Positions 16,234-25,800 of a stretch of 35,949 bases of DNA are shown piece after piece. The stretch lies in the NCBI GenBank assembly GCA_964386865.1, contig CAYLUN010000054.1, positions 1 through 35,949 on the forward strand, written 5' to 3'. Numbering within the stretch: the first letter of the stretch is position 1; the number at the start of each line of letters is the position of its first letter. The notes under the pieces were generated by a model that was not told the DNA's origin, made no database searches, and worked only from the letters and a program-made list of their open reading frames with translations. The DNA is from CAYLUN01 sp964386865. GTDB lineage: Bacteria; Verrucomicrobiota; Kiritimatiellia; RFP12; UBA1067. The translations under genes and the position numbers were made by a program.

Positions 16234-19219
16234 CCGCGATGGGCGCTCCCGCTTGCTTCGGCTCGTCCGTCGCTCCGGGCCACGCCCACGGGATAGCTTG
16301 CCACGGCTCCGTCCCCACCAACGCCGGCTTCCATTGCACGGCGAAGACTCCGTTGGAAACCGCCTCGAAGCCGATCCTCAGCCACGCCCCGTCCGCCTCC
16401 AGCCGCTGTCCGGCGATGGCCAGACGGTTGGTGTCGGGCCGCGTGCCGGCCCCACACTCCTGCCAAGCCGCGAAACCGTCGCGGTCCGCGTCCGACACGT
16501 CGCCGTCCCAACCCGTCAGCCCATACTGCGTCAACCACGAGACCGGCGTGCCCGTGCCGGTCTGGTCGTGCCTCCAGGAGAGGGCCGGGTCGCCGGTCAG
16601 GCAGAAGCTCTGCAGCCGCTCGGGCGCGATCGCGGCAGGAAAGAGGTTGAACTCGGTCGGCGGCGGCACGAAGACGGCCAGGCGCCGCAGCGCCACGCAC
16701 ACGGCGTCGCCGAGCCGGAGCACGCCGTTCGTTGCGCTGGCCTCTCCCAGAAAGCGGGCAAGCGTCTGCCCCTCTCCCTCCGCACCGCCCGCTCCGTCCG
16801 CCACGTATCCGGTCGACGCGAAGGCGGCCGCGAACCCCGAGCCGGCCAGGAAGACCCCAAACGGCGCCAGGCTGGCGGACGCCGCCGTCGCCGACGGCGA
16901 CTGCCACCGGTTGACATGGCACCCGATCAGCACCGCGATCGGAGTCCTCGGCCAGGCGGTGACAAGAAGAGAGCTGTTCCTCACGAGCGGGTAAAACGCG
17001 TTCCCGCCCAGAACCTGCGTGCTGCTGTGCCCGATGAACCAGAAGACGCCATCCCCCACCTGTAGATCCGGCTCCAGCTCCGACAGCCAGACCGCCTGCA
17101 GGGCAGACGCGCTGGTAGGCGGATAGAACGTCCGCGCGGACCTCCCAGCCCTGGCCAGCGTGAGCGCCAACGTGTCGCCGCCAGCCATGAAGCTCCAGTC
17201 GGCGGCGACCGCGGCGCGCTGCTTCCACGACGCCGCCGCCTCGTAGCCAAACGTCTTGCTGACGGCCACAGCCAACTCCTGCGTCCAAGCCGTCGGCAGG
17301 CGGCCCACCGACACTTCCGGCGCCGCATCGCCAGACACGTCTCCGAAGGCTTGATCGACGGCTACGACCATGGCCTCTCCCGAATCGAAGCGCTGGCTCG
17401 CAACCAGCGGGGGAATCAGGCAGGCGTTGTAATCGGTCACACACGCCCGCTCGTGCTTGAAATCAAAAGACCCGGAACCGGCCAGCAGCAGATACCGCAG
17501 CCGGACACCGGGGCCGGACTGACGCGCCGCACAGAAATCGCGAATCGCCTGGGGATCCGCCAGCCCCTGGCTGAAGCGGTTGTAGAGCGCTTCGACATCC
17601 ATGATCGCCGTCCTCAGGCCCTGGCGGGCTCTGAACTCCACAAGCGGTTTGACGGCTTCGCGAAAGCCCCCCACCCAGCCTTCCGGCGGAATCAGAGCCA
17701 CGTAGTCGGCGTCGCCGTCTGCCGCATACCCGTCCCCGTCGCAGACGCCCCGCACCGACGGTAACAGCACGCCGCCCGGATGCACAAACGCAGCGTAGCG
17801 CCGGTCGCTTCCGCCGCACGGGAATGCGACGCGCCAGGCCGCCTCGCTCGGCTCCCAAGCGGCCTCGGCCGCTGTCACCACCTCCGGGCGCTCCGGGTTC
17901 GTCGCATCCCAGACCGCGATGGCGCCGGATGTGAAGCCGCGCGCGTCGGCCTGTCCTTCCGCCCCGCCCGTACAGAGCAGCGCATCGTTTCGCGCACGGT
18001 ACAACCGCGGATACGTGACAGACAGCCGGCCCCAGAAGAACCGTGCCGCCGTGCCCGAAGACGCGAGGTTCTCGACCTTCACGACAACCGACCCGCCGGT
18101 TGCGGTTACGCCTGAAAACGGATAGGCAAAGGTCAGGCATTGCTCGCCGGACCATGCCGGGCTGCCGACAGTCGTGCCGTTCACCGAGACGCGCGCGACG
18201 TGTTCGTCGCCGCCCAGCTCGCACGCGGAAAGCAGGAGAACCGTGACTTGGCCTGTCACCGCGCCGCCGCAGACGTCAGGCACCGACGCCGTCACGCTGA
18301 ACGCTTTGCCTGCGGTGAGCAGCTTGAACGCAAGATAAGACGGCACATTCGTCAGCGTGCCCAGAGTCAGATACGACGCATCGTTGGTTCCCTGCACGGT
18401 CGCAGTATCGCAGAACCACTCGTTTGTCCCAAGGGAGCCGGCTGGCGCCTCCCCTTTCGACCCCACCGCCACGCCCGCCCCCGGCTGTATCCAATAGACA
18501 TTCTCAGGGGCCAGACGCGAGGACGAGGAAGTCCCGAAGAAATACAAACTGCCGCTGTCCGCGGCCCAGGCGACCGGCCGGCCTTGGCAGGAGAGCGCCA
18601 GGTTGGTCGCAGCCAAAGCGACAGCGACGTCCCCGGCCGAAAGCCCCATCGCGGTGGCGATCTCGTCGGCCGAAACGCCGTAGACCCCTTCGGCCCGGAC
18701 ACCCAGCCGCACACGGTCAGCCGGCACCGCGCGCGTCCAAGGCCTGACGCGGGCGCCGGCGCCGACCCATGCGGCGGACGCAGAGGCGGACGGCGTCTGA
18801 GCCGACGTAGACGGCGTACGGGAGAGACCCGCAACCGGCTCGCGGCGTGGAACCCCCTTCCAGGTGGCCAAGCAGACCTCCCGGCCTGTCCGGCCGATGC
18901 CGTGCAACTCGTATTCCGTCCAGCAGCCGCCAGCCGCCTGCGGGTCGGCGCTGGCATAGCAGGTGCCCGCGCCCTCCGCGTCCACGCGGGGCACACCGAC
19001 CGGCACGCGAACGTCCGAGCCGCCACACCGGAATACGCGGTAGCCGGCGATGTCCTCCTCCGCCGTCGCACGCCACCGCAGGCCGACCGCGCCGTCCACC
19101 TGCTCCACCGCTTCGAACGACACGTCCCCGGCGTACGGCACGCACAGCAGCGGTCCGCTGGCGGCCGCCGCCGGAGCGGCCGCTACGAGCGCCGCTAGAA
19201 AAAGCCAGTCGGCTCTCAT
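16151..19219 (-). CDS. Secreted gingipain-type cysteine peptidase (family C25)
   Basis: The 1,022-residue protein has a signal peptide (MRADWLFLAALVAAAPAAAA). A fibronectin-like segment (30-65), then a long beta-rich region, precede the C25 catalytic domain (about 500-885). That domain has YLLLAGSGSFDF, an acidic DVSGDAAPEVSVGRLPTAW, FWFIGHSSTQVLGG with catalytic His731, AVLIGCHVNRW with catalytic Cys767, and the late FCLTGDPALSW. The His-Cys spacing of 36 is close to gingipains and to PorU, the C25 sortase of Bacteroidota type IX secretion. A DxDxDG-like stretch (DGDVSDADRDGFAAWQE) and a final YRILRIE domain follow; no PEP-CTERM or T9SS tail is seen. The gene is last in a likely three-gene unit after the PEP-CTERM and giant-protein genes. 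It may process co-expressed surface proteins. Confidence 0.85.
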   Translation of the reverse strand: MRADWLFLAALVAAAPAAAASGPLLCVPYAGDVSFEAVEQVDGAVGLRWRATAEEDIAGYRVFRCGGSDVRVPVGVPRVDAEGAGTCYASADPQAAGGCWTEYELHGIGRTGREVCLATWKGVPRREPVAGLSRTPSTSAQTPSASASAAWVGAGARVRPWTRAVPADRVRLGVRAEGVYGVSADEIATAMGLSAGDVAVALAATNLALSCQGRPVAWAADSGSLYFFGTSSSSRLAPENVYWIQPGAGVAVGSKGEAPAGSLGTNEWFCDTATVQGTNDASYLTLGTLTNVPSYLAFKLLTAGKAFSVTASVPDVCGGAVTGQVTVLLLSACELGGDEHVARVSVNGTTVGSPAWSGEQCLTFAYPFSGVTATGGSVVVKVENLASSGTAARFFWGRLSVTYPRLYRARNDALLCTGGAEGQADARGFTSGAIAVWDATNPERPEVVTAAEAAWEPSEAAWRVAFPCGGSDRRYAAFVHPGGVLLPSVRGVCDGDGYAADGDADYVALIPPEGWVGGFREAVKPLVEFRARQGLRTAIMDVEALYNRFSQGLADPQAIRDFCAARQSGPGVRLRYLLLAGSGSFDFKHERACVTDYNACLIPPLVASQRFDSGEAMVVAVDQAFGDVSGDAAPEVSVGRLPTAWTQELAVAVSKTFGYEAAASWKQRAAVAADWSFMAGGDTLALTLARAGRSARTFYPPTSASALQAVWLSELEPDLQVGDGVFWFIGHSSTQVLGGNAFYPLVRNSSLLVTAWPRTPIAVLIGCHVNRWQSPSATAASASLAPFGVFLAGSGFAAAFASTGYVADGAGGAEGEGQTLARFLGEASATNGVLRLGDAVCVALRRLAVFVPPPTEFNLFPAAIAPERLQSFCLTGDPALSWRHDQTGTGTPVSWLTQYGLTGWDGDVSDADRDGFAAWQECGAGTRPDTNRLAIAGQRLEADGAWLRIGFEAVSNGVFAVQWKPALVGTEPWQAIPWAWPGATDEPKQAGAPIAATGPVTSVCVPLQPGAAQGFYRILRIE

Positions 19220-19283
19220 GGATGACTTGCTCTTGCCCCCATTCCTGCGAAACCGAGCCCGCCCCCGGAGGTCCCAGAACCGA

Positions 19284-19868
19284 TCAAAGGCCCAGCCGTT
19301 TCCGACGCCGCGCCATCAAGACGGCGGCTCCGCAGGCGAGCAGCGCCACAGCCCCCGGCTCGGGTATGGGGTAGACACTGAGGAAGGTGTACAGGCGGTC
19401 GATGCCATCGAAGCCGGCCATCCCCGCCGAGGGGTTGACGTCGGTGCTGGCCGGCTCACCTGCCAGCGTCTGGCTCAGCGCCAACACAAAATCCATTCGC
19501 GCGGCGGGTATCCCGGACTGGTCGGCGGGGGACGATCCCGCGCCGACATCGTTGTCGTAAAAGATGATCGTGTTGTTGCCGTAGAAACGGACAAGGCCGG
19601 CCAGCTCATGGGTGTCCGCCGTGTAGATTTCGTAGTCGCCCTGCACCGAAAAAGTAAACGGCGTCTGATACACCAGCGCGGACAGGGCGCCCCCTGACGG
19701 ATCAGCGCCAACAGCGCCGTCGAACTCCCACGTGTTGTCATCGCTGTCCACCCATGTCCCGTTTCCGTATTCATCAATGACGACGTTTTCCAAAGCGCCG
19801 GCATGGGCGATCAGCCCCGCACAGACAACGGCACAGCTCGCTAGGTTACGTAAGCTACTTGCGTTCAT
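19284..19868 (-). CDS. Small PEP-CTERM surface protein
   Basis: The 194-residue product has a signal peptide (MNASSLRNLASCAVVCAGLIAHAGA) and ends in a PEP-CTERM sorting signal: IPEPG, a hydrophobic segment (AVALLACGAAVLMA), then RRRKRLGL. In PEP-CTERM systems an exosortase in the inner membrane cleaves this tail; no exosortase gene lies in this window. The middle part, with WVDSDDNTWEFDGAVG and LVRFYGNNTIIFYDNDVG, is beta-rich and not assigned. I prefer the start at 19868 because GAGAGGG lies just upstream and it begins a standard signal peptide; an ATG at 19883 would overlap the stop of the giant gene by four bases. Either way it is tightly linked to that gene, and the C25 gene follows after 64 bases. 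Confidence 0.88.
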   Translation of the reverse strand: MNASSLRNLASCAVVCAGLIAHAGALENVVIDEYGNGTWVDSDDNTWEFDGAVGADPSGGALSALVYQTPFTFSVQGDYEIYTADTHELAGLVRFYGNNTIIFYDNDVGAGSSPADQSGIPAARMDFVLALSQTLAGEPASTDVNPSAGMAGFDGIDRLYTFLSVYPIPEPGAVALLACGAAVLMARRRKRLGL

Positions 19869-19879
19869 TTCGTTCCCTC

Positions 19880-22800
19880 TCATTGGGCGACCTCTCCCTG
19901 CATGACGACCTTGAAGAACCTCGTTCGGCTCGACGGAGCGTCTTCAATGTCCAGACAGGTCTCCTCCTCCAGCGCCGTCAGCGTTCTCAGCCACGTCCAC
20001 GTGCCGCCCACCAGCCGCTCCGAGCTGTACACCTCATAGGTGCGCCCGGGGAGACTGTGCCAGCGCAGGCGCAACCCGGCGCGCTGCATCATCTCCAGCC
20101 GCATTGCGAACGCCGCGACAGGAACGTCAAACAGATCGTACAGGTAGCCGACCTCGTCCTCGACCCGGAAGTAGTAGTGCCCACCGACCTCCAGCCCCGG
20201 CGCGCTGAACGAGTAGACGTTACTGCCGTACCCTTTCGCGGGCACGCTCCCCAGCACCTCCCAAACGCCGTTGCGCCAGACGGACACGGTGATCATGCCG
20301 TCGCCCGCCTCATTCGCGGTGGCGAACTCGACATGTACGCCGTCGCCCGCAGCGTAGGCGCGTATCGCCACCGACTCGGACAGTGGCCGGGGCGGCTTGA
20401 CAAAGCCCGCGTTGATCGGCTCCGTGGGGAACAGGACGCCTTGGCCTGGCGCGACAGTCGTGCTCACGGCAATGTATCCGTCTCCGTCGACGGCCGCGCG
20501 GTTCCGCTCCGGATCGGTCGCGGCGTCCCCGCTTAGGGGCACGGCCTCGAGCAGATTCGTGCTGCCGTCGAAGCGGACCGTGTAGGCGCCCGCCTCGAGC
20601 CTAGTGAACGCGTAGCGGCCGCTCCCGTCCGCCGCCGTCACGGTGGACGCGACCTGCACGCCCGCGCGCCAGAGCGTCACCGTCATGTTCGCGACCGGGT
20701 AGTCGACATACGTCGTGCGCACCAGGTTCGTGTTCAAATCCTGGAACACGTAGCCGTAGATCAGCGCGCCCACGTAGAGGCCGGCGTCGCGGGACTGGTC
20801 GTTCGCGCCGGATAAGAGGTCGAACGGCGCCGTCAGCCCGGCGGCGTCCGCGTCGCTGTCTCCCAGATCGTTGGTCTCCGCCGCGTCGCGCACCGTGAAG
20901 ACGTACTGCGTCGGCGCGACGACGTGGATCAGATACGTCGCCGGCAGCAGATTGGTAAAGAGGTACGTGCCGCTCACGTCCGTCACCGCCGTCGCCAGCA
21001 CGTTGCTGGCGGCGCTCAGAAGCCGGACGGTTACATTGGTCAAGCCTGGCTCGCCCACGTCCTGCACGCCGTTGCCGTTCAGGTCGTCCCAGACGAGGTC
21101 GCCGACCCTGGCGTAGCCCGTGTCGTAGAAGTCGTTACCTGTGTTCGGCGTGCCATTCACGACCGTCACGGCGATGAGATTATCGCTCCCACCGTCTCGG
21201 TCGGTGGTGCTGAAGTACCCCGCGAGGTCAACCTCCCTGACGGTGTAGGTGCCGGGCAATACATTCGTGAAGACGTACCCGCCGTCCGCGGCCGTCACCG
21301 TGGTCGCAAGCACGTTGTCGCCGGAGTCGAGAAGCTGAACCGTCACGCCGGCGATGCCGTTGGTGTCGCCGGCATTGACCACGCCGTTGCCGTTGACGTC
21401 CACACGCACCACGCCGCTCACCGTCGTCGGGAAGATGTAGCCGAAGTCGATCGCGTCATCGGCCTGACCCTCGGCCAGCTCCACGTCGGCTCGGCCCAGC
21501 GGCGCGCCGTCGAAGTCGCAGGTCGCCTGCGCGCCCGCGGGCAGCGTGTTGGTGTCCACCGCGACCACGAAACTGCCCGCCGGGAACCCGCCGATGCCGT
21601 AGTGCCCGCCGGCGTCCGTCACGCCGTCCGGCTCGCCCGCATTCCACACGCCGTTGCTGTTGAGATCCACGTACACGCGCACGCCAACCAAGGGTGGCTC
21701 GCCCGCATCCCGCGTGCCGTCGAGATTAAGATCCGCCCAGACCGTGTCGCTCACCGCGCCGAAGTTCCAGCGGTAGTCCTCCGTCTCGCCGTCGTCGGCC
21801 AGTCCGGAGAAGGCCAGTTCCGGCACCGTCGGCGCCTCGGGAAGCAGCCTGAAGCGCGCGTAGAGCGCGGTCGCGTTCGTCGCAGAGATCGAGCCGGCTG
21901 GCACGCTGACAGGCAGCGTGTAGACGCCCGACCCGCTGCCTCCGTTCGTCACAACGGCATCGTTGTACACGAGCTCGCCCGCATCAAGGAAGTTGCCGTT
22001 GCCGTTAAAGTCGACGTAGCCCACCAGCCAGCCGCTGCCCGTGCCCACAGTGACCTGCAGCGTGGCGCCGCCGGAGCCCTCCTGCCAGAAGCCCGTGGTC
22101 GTGACGCCGTCGTCGCCCGTATCGAGCGAAGCCGCCGCAGAGGGCTTCCCGTCCGTCTCGGTCGTCACCGTCGCGCCCAGCGTGAGACCGGGTGTCGGCA
22201 GCACCCGGTTCTGCGCGCCGCCGTCTGCCTGTAGCGTGCCATAGCTAGCCGGCAGATCGCCGAAGTCGTACAGCCACGTGTCGCGGAACGCGAAATCGAT
22301 GTTGGCCGTCGAAGCGGCAACCGCGACCACCTGATAAGCGGAGCTCACTTCGCCCACCGAATTGGTCGTGGGGACGACGGACAGCGCGGACGTTGATCCG
22401 TTGGTGGTGGTCAGCGCGAGGTGCTCCATGGGCGCCGAGAGCGAGACGAGGTAACGGTTCGTGCCGGGGCCGATGCCGTTCGGCAGGCCCGTGAACTGAT
22501 AGTCGCCGTTGGCGTCAGTCAGCGTGCTGCCGAACTGAACCGTCTCGCCCGAATCGACCACACCGTTGCCGTCGACGTCGTTCCAAATGTACAGGTAGAC
22601 CCGCTGCCCGGGGAAGGCCATTTCGTCGGCCGCCACGCCGGAGGCTCCGCTGCCCAGCACGCCGTCCTGCGGCGCTCCGTCGAGTCCAACCGTGCCGCTC
22701 AGGCTGTTGTCGCCCGCGTACTGGTACCCGAAGTTGATGCTCAGGTCGAAATCGGCGCGGGCGACGCCGTTGACGGCCACGATATGCCCGTTCGTGATCG

Positions 22801-25800
22801 CGATGGCGTTGACACGGCTGGCCGTGTTTGTGCCGTCCGGGTCGTAGGTCGCGCGCAGCCCAACGGGGAAGTTCACGTCATTGGTCAAGGCCTGCACCGT
22901 ATAGACGCCGTCCGCCAGTCCGCTGAAGCTGTAGTAGCCGTCGACGTCCGTCCTGTTGGTCACCACCGTCGCGCCGCCGCTGAGCACCAGCCCGACGTCC
23001 GCGATACCGATCTCGTTCGCCTCGCGCACGCCGCTACCGTTGCCGTCGATCCACACCGTCTCGCCGATCACGCCCGGCGGCTGGAACCCGAAGTCCGCGC
23101 CCATGAAGGCTGTGCCGGGCTGGACCTCGATCCCGTACTGGCTGTACAGGCTCTGCAGCGCCGAGTTCGTGAGCGGCTGCCCGTCTAGCGCAGGCGCGGC
23201 GGTCAGGTGCGTTCGCGCCAGCGGCGGGCTGTTGTTCGTGTCCACTACAACGACGTACAGGCCCTGCGGAAGGGCCGTGAACAAGTAACTGCCGTTCGCG
23301 ACGGTCGTGCGCGTCTCGAACAAGGCGTCGCCGCCGTCATACGCGCCGTCGCCGTTGACGTCGCGGTACAGGTTCACCGTGACGTTCGAGATGCCGCCCT
23401 CATTCCAGTCCTGCGAGCCGCTCGCGTTGTTGTCAAAATAGATGGTGTCGCCGATCGCGCCCAGGGATGCGAACCCGAAGTCCGCTGTCAGAACGCTGGC
23501 GCCGCCCTGCAAGAGCACGACCTGGTTCGTCGCCGTTGTCGGAACGAAAGCCTTGTTGAAGGCGTCCTTCGGCAGGCTCGGGCTGGCCGTGTCAACCACC
23601 ACCTGATACCGGCCGTCCGGCAGATTCGCGAACAGGTACTGGCCGCTCGCCGCCGTGTTCGTAGTGGCCAGCAAGACGTACGTGCCGTCGTTGTTCATGT
23701 CCGCGTACAGCCGGACCGCCACATTGGTGATGCCCGTCTCCTGCGGACCGCTCTGCACGCCGTCGGCGTTCAGGTCGCGCCAGACCGTGTCGCCGATCAT
23801 CCCGAACCCGTGAGGCTGGTAGCCGAAGTCCTGATCCAGCCTGTTGGCGGTGGTGATCGTCACTAGGCTCCGCCCGTCTTTGGCCGCAAACGGGTCCGCC
23901 GTGACCGTGTAGAGCGACGGCAGATTCGTGGACGCCCCGTCCACTACCACCAGATAGCTCGCGGGCGGGAGATCCAGGAAGTGATAATGCCCCAGCAAGT
24001 CCGTGCCCGCCGTCGCCATCAACACGTCCGCGCCCGCGTCGATCACCCCGTTGCTGTTGCTGTCCCAGTACAGCAGGACCGGCACGTTAGGAATGCCTTC
24101 ATCGCCGGCGTTTTGCACGCCGTCTCCGTTCCAGTCGTAGTAGAGCGTGTCGCCGATCGCGTACGGCCCCGTCTGATAGTAGCTGAAATCCACGTGAGCG
24201 CTGTCGCCCGATACGACGACCACAGCCACGCTGCTCGCCGAATTCGTGCCGTCCGTGTCAAAGGTCTGCGTCCACGTGGTGCCGCCGGACAGCGGGCCGG
24301 TGTTGGTCGAGACCACGACGTAGTAGGCGCCCGTGTAGTTGCCGGTGAAATTAAAGTAGCCGGTCGCGTCGGTCCGGTTCGTGGCCACGGGCGCCGAGGG
24401 GCTTCCCACCCGGTAGAGGTACACGGTCACGTTCGTGAGCCCGTTCTCGCCCGCGTCTGCCGCGGGCGTACCGCTGCGGTTCAGGTCGTTCCAGACGCGG
24501 CCGTCGATCGTGGCGCCGTCCCAAAAATAGCCGAAGTCAGCCGACAGGTGCTTATCCGCGCCGCCGGACGATGTCGGGATCATGTCGGTGACGTAGGTGA
24601 CGCTGTTCGGCGAGTTCGTCCCGTTCATCTCGGTGTAGGTGTTGGTAACCCCCGCACCGCGGTTCGGCAGCGACGACGTCAGCACCGCCACCACGTAACG
24701 GCCGGTGCTGGCGAGCCCCGTGAAGAGGTAGTACCCATTACGGTCGGTCGTGTTGGTGAGCGACACCCCGATGCCCGCGCCGGCGTCCACGCCGGCGGGC
24801 GGCGTCAGCACCACCTTCACGTTGGACATGCCGGACTCGCCGTTCGTCAGGCCGTCGCGATTCTGGTCGCGCCACACGAAGTCGCCGATCACGCCGGTCG
24901 GCAGGAGGTTCGTGACCGCTTGGTCATAGGCCTGATTCGACGGCCGGCCGTTTGAGAAGAAGGCGTTGGTCACGGCGGCGCTGTTCGTGACGACCGCGGC
25001 GGCGTTGTTGGGCGGCTCGATTCCCCTGAAGGTGACCGTCACCGTCTTTCCGCCTCCCGGATAGAGCGGGCCCACGTTATTCCAGAAGAGTGTCCCCGTG
25101 GCCCCATTCGTCGCCACGCTGGCCGGCGTTTCTGAGGCCGAGACGAACTGCAGCAGCCGCGTGTCGAACGTGTCCGTGAGCGGCACCGGGTTAAGCGTGG
25201 TGGAGCCCACGCCCGCGCCGCTCGTCTGGTCGCTGGTGACCTGAAGGCCGACCGCGTCTAGCAGGATGATGCCCTTGTTGCCGCCCGTGGAGTGTGACAA
25301 CACTTCGACGCAGTACTTGTTTGTTGTGATGTCGGCCCAGTTCCAAGCCGCGCTTCTCGTGACATCGGCAGCCACGAAGCCGTTTGTGAGGGATGACACC
25401 GCATAGGTTACCGACGTGATAGCCGCGTTATTGGCATGGTTGACCAGACTCAGCCGAAACGTATCACCCGCATTGTACGACCCGCCGGCCAGATAGACAG
25501 ACGCGACGATTTTGACGTTCGTGATGCTCCCGGCATGCAGCCCGAGCGCAAAGCCGTGAACGTTCAGGTCTTCGTCCAAATTGTTCAACTGGCCGGTTGC
25601 GCACAATCCGTCCGCTGCGGACAGCGCGCTGCCCGGCGAGAGCCACGCGCTGTTGCCCGTTCCGGAGTGAGCGGCGTCAACCTGGCCCGCCCAAACCATG
25701 TACTGGGCGGGCGCGCCGACGCCCGTACCATCGCCCTGCAGATTGTTCGTAACCGCCAGCGTGTACGACACCAGCCGCGACTCGTAGACCGGCCCCGCCA

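Noticed and set aside
21100..24900. Repetitive DNA inside the giant gene as a separate repeat feature
   Set aside because: The periodicity is protein-level SdrD_B repetition; the DNA copies are too diverged to be treated as a nucleotide repeat.
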